A DNA stretch of 64,000 nucleotides from Candidatus Leptofilum gracile (GTDB taxonomy: Bacteria > Chloroflexota > Anaerolineae > Promineifilales > Promineifilaceae): assembly GCA_016713825.1 (NCBI GenBank), contig JADJOJ010000010.1, positions 62,001 through 126,000 of the forward strand, written 5' to 3'. Below, piece after piece: positions 62,427 through 64,000 of this stretch. A model generated the notes under the pieces. That model had not been told where the DNA came from. It did not search any database and was given only the letters and a program-made list of their open reading frames with translations. A program made the translations under genes and the position numbers. Each line of letters begins with the position of its first letter. The stretch's first letter is position 1.

Positions 62427-63239
62427 TTAATTTTGGCAATTGGCACAAAAATGGGTGCTGCGGCCGCCAAGCACTATGCGTTCGATGGGGCGGCCGCAGG
62501 TATAGCACGGTTCGCCAGTGCGTCTAAACACGGCTACGGCGTTTTGCATATCCCCCTTGCTGCCATCTGGCTTGACGTATAGCTCAATGCTGGCTCCTTC
62601 GCGATCAATACCCATTTTCAGTACTTTTTGGATGGCCGCGTGCAGGGCAACAATTTCTGGCTGGTTCAGGGTGTTGGCGGGGCGGGTGGGGTGCAGCCTG
62701 GCGTAAAACAGGGATTCGTCGGCATAAATATTGCCCACGCCTGCGATGCGTTCTTGATCCAGCAGCAATGGTTTGAGGGCACGGGTACGGCCGTTTAACC
62801 GCTCAGCCAAAACCTCCGGTGTAAAAGATGCTTCTAGAGGCTCTGGCCCCAGTTTGCCCAAAATATCGTCGGGGTTTTGTACCAGATACACCCGGCCAAA
62901 CTTGCGAATATCCCGAAAGCGCAGCTCTTGCCCGTTGTCTAGCTCAAACACGGTATGCACATGCTTGTCGGCCGGGGTGTTGGCGTTCACCACGGAAAGA
63001 TGCCCAGACATTTTCAGGTGGGCAATCAACGTTTCGCCGTGGCTCAGGCTGAAGACCAGGTATTTGGCGCGGCGGTTGATTGACTGCACCTGGCAGCCTT
63101 GAATACGCATTCGCAGTTCGTCGAGCGTGGGGGTGCCAATGTGGCGCGGCCAATTGTTGCGTACCCCGGTGATGGTACGGCCGTTTAACGGTTGGCGTAA
63201 AGCACGGACCACAGTTTCTACTTCTGGAAGTTCAGGCAT
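62427..63239 (-). CDS. mutM: Formamidopyrimidine-DNA glycosylase
   Basis: A 270-residue Fpg enzyme. MPELPEVETVV supplies Pro2/Glu3, RRAKYL the conserved Lys, GVGNIYADESLFYARLHP the helix-two-turn-helix, and CYTCGRPI with HFCANCQ the zinc finger. It removes 8-oxoguanine and ring-opened purines from DNA. It is followed by an uncharacterised gene in the same operon. Compare the Nei-type relative at 18818, which begins MPEGPE. Confidence 0.96.
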   Translation of the reverse strand: MPELPEVETVVRALRQPLNGRTITGVRNNWPRHIGTPTLDELRMRIQGCQVQSINRRAKYLVFSLSHGETLIAHLKMSGHLSVVNANTPADKHVHTVFELDNGQELRFRDIRKFGRVYLVQNPDDILGKLGPEPLEASFTPEVLAERLNGRTRALKPLLLDQERIAGVGNIYADESLFYARLHPTRPANTLNQPEIVALHAAIQKVLKMGIDREGASIELYVKPDGSKGDMQNAVAVFRRTGEPCYTCGRPIERIVLGGRSTHFCANCQN

Positions 63240-63405
63240 AATTCATTTTTCCGTATGAGCTGCCCCATATTATACCCTGATCGTTATTGGGGCTCCATTG
63301 GAAACGGCCGTTTATCAGAAATTGTTCACGCCTTTTCCCGCTTTGACAAACCAGCCCGCTCTCCACTAAACTTTAGCCAGCAAGCAGCGCAGGGAGAAAT
63401 TGTTC

Positions 63406-64000
63406 ATGTACCCAGAAGATCGCGTATTGGTGGCATACCTTCCCCAACCAGCTGATTTCGAGATTGTGCAAACGGCTGGCTGGTACCGTATTCCGCAAAA
63501 ACATGCCCCAAAAGGATTGCATGCCGAATACTTTGCTTTTTACTTTGGTCGCCGCTTTGGGCCAGAAAAGTGGGCCATCCATTACTATGCCCCGCAGCTG
63601 GGGAATGAGCTGACCACCCGCCTGGCCCTCTTTCCCCAGCAGCCGGATCACCCCCGCGCCCACGAGATGTATTACAAAGTACAGCTTGGTCCGCTGCAAA
63701 AGCTGTCCCAGCCTATCATTAGCCTGCGCTGGCGGCGCGTGACCTTTTTGCACACCACCTGGGATCGGTTTCGGGATGCGACGGAAATTAACGACCTGTT
63801 TGTCGATGGAGACCCTTACGTAGATCGGCTGTACGCGACGCTGAAAGAGCGGGGCATTCCGGCAGAGCGAGACTATACGGTGCATGAATCCAGTGAGGCG
63901 TATGTGCTGCCGCTGGTGGTTTTGTGCAGGAACGGCCGTATCGACCTCACCCACACCGAACTAGCCCAAAACCAGGCCATGCCAGAACAGTTTGCCCAGG
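63406..64000 (+). CDS. Uncharacterised protein (partial, runs off window end)
   Basis: An open frame from ATG 63406 (AGGGAG upstream), 198 codons to the window edge without a stop. It begins MYPEDRVLVAYLP and contains AEYFAFYFGRRFG, IHYYAPQLGNE, HEMYYKVQLGPL and SLRWRRVTFLHTTWDRF. It is a soluble, Trp/Tyr-rich protein with no motif I can name. It is divergent from mutM. Confidence 0.8.
   Translation, partial: MYPEDRVLVAYLPQPADFEIVQTAGWYRIPQKHAPKGLHAEYFAFYFGRRFGPEKWAIHYYAPQLGNELTTRLALFPQQPDHPRAHEMYYKVQLGPLQKLSQPIISLRWRRVTFLHTTWDRFRDATEINDLFVDGDPYVDRLYATLKERGIPAERDYTVHESSEAYVLPLVVLCRNGRIDLTHTELAQNQAMPEQFAQ

Overview
The window looks like a chromosomal piece of a Chloroflexota bacterium, most likely class Anaerolineae. 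That placement is inference from memory of the group, not from a search. It rests on the mix of gene families: a serine/threonine kinase fused to a STAND ATPase and WD40 repeats, a six-GAF histidine kinase, an isopentenyl phosphate kinase, an enlarged SecA, and short secreted proteins ending in a YLPAVL-type tail. GC is about 60 percent over most of the window, with AT-richer islands. The palindrome ACGGCCGT, usually as AACGGCCGTT, is scattered throughout at two to three copies per kb and is absent from the AT-rich islands.

Layout. 1-4.6 kb: giant kinase/STAND/WD40 sensor, cut by the window start. 4.8-11 kb: nitrilase-type amidase, ParA-like ATPase with a coiled-coil partner, crotonase, rRNA methyltransferase, small P-loop kinase, Rid-like protein. 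11-13.4 kb: AT-rich type II restriction-modification pair. 13.6-20.4 kb: membrane cytochrome b/molybdopterin oxidoreductase, surface-anchored nuclease, pseudo-receiver/transposase-fold fusion, Nei-type DNA glycosylase, and a DsbA-family gene with an in-frame TGA at its first active-site cysteine. 20.4-25.6 kb: luciferase-like oxidoreductase plus DinB, then a lipid-type group (SDR, acyl-CoA dehydrogenase, APH-like phosphotransferase) broken by a homopolymer tract that looks like an assembly fault. 25.6-31.6 kb: K+ channel, LOG protein, isopentenyl phosphate kinase, and the minus-strand run scpB-rluB-cmk-DUF512. 31.8-36.8 kb: M20 peptidase, then an AT-rich stretch with decayed genes, a DUF433/DUF5615 pair and two secreted paralogues. 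36.8-41.6 kb: tRNA-Asn, gpmI, panB-panE-panC. 42-47.9 kb: thioredoxin-like protein, lipoprotein, orphan antitoxin with toxin remnant, zinc/manganese-type ABC importer with a Fur-family regulator. 47.9-64 kb: SH3-repeat protein, B12-binding protein with MeaB, prs, secA, GAF histidine kinase, adenosine deaminase, a small unknown gene with mutM, and a partial unknown gene.

Many intergenic gaps hold imperfect hairpins built from a few recurring word families (for example AATCTCC, CACAGATT, ATTACCG). Several overlap coding ends and supply stop codons and C-terminal tails. One lies in frame inside the DUF512 gene. The strongest single lead is the TGA-containing DsbA-family gene at 19760-20365, a candidate selenoprotein. 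The most general lead is the highly iterated ACGGCCGT palindrome.
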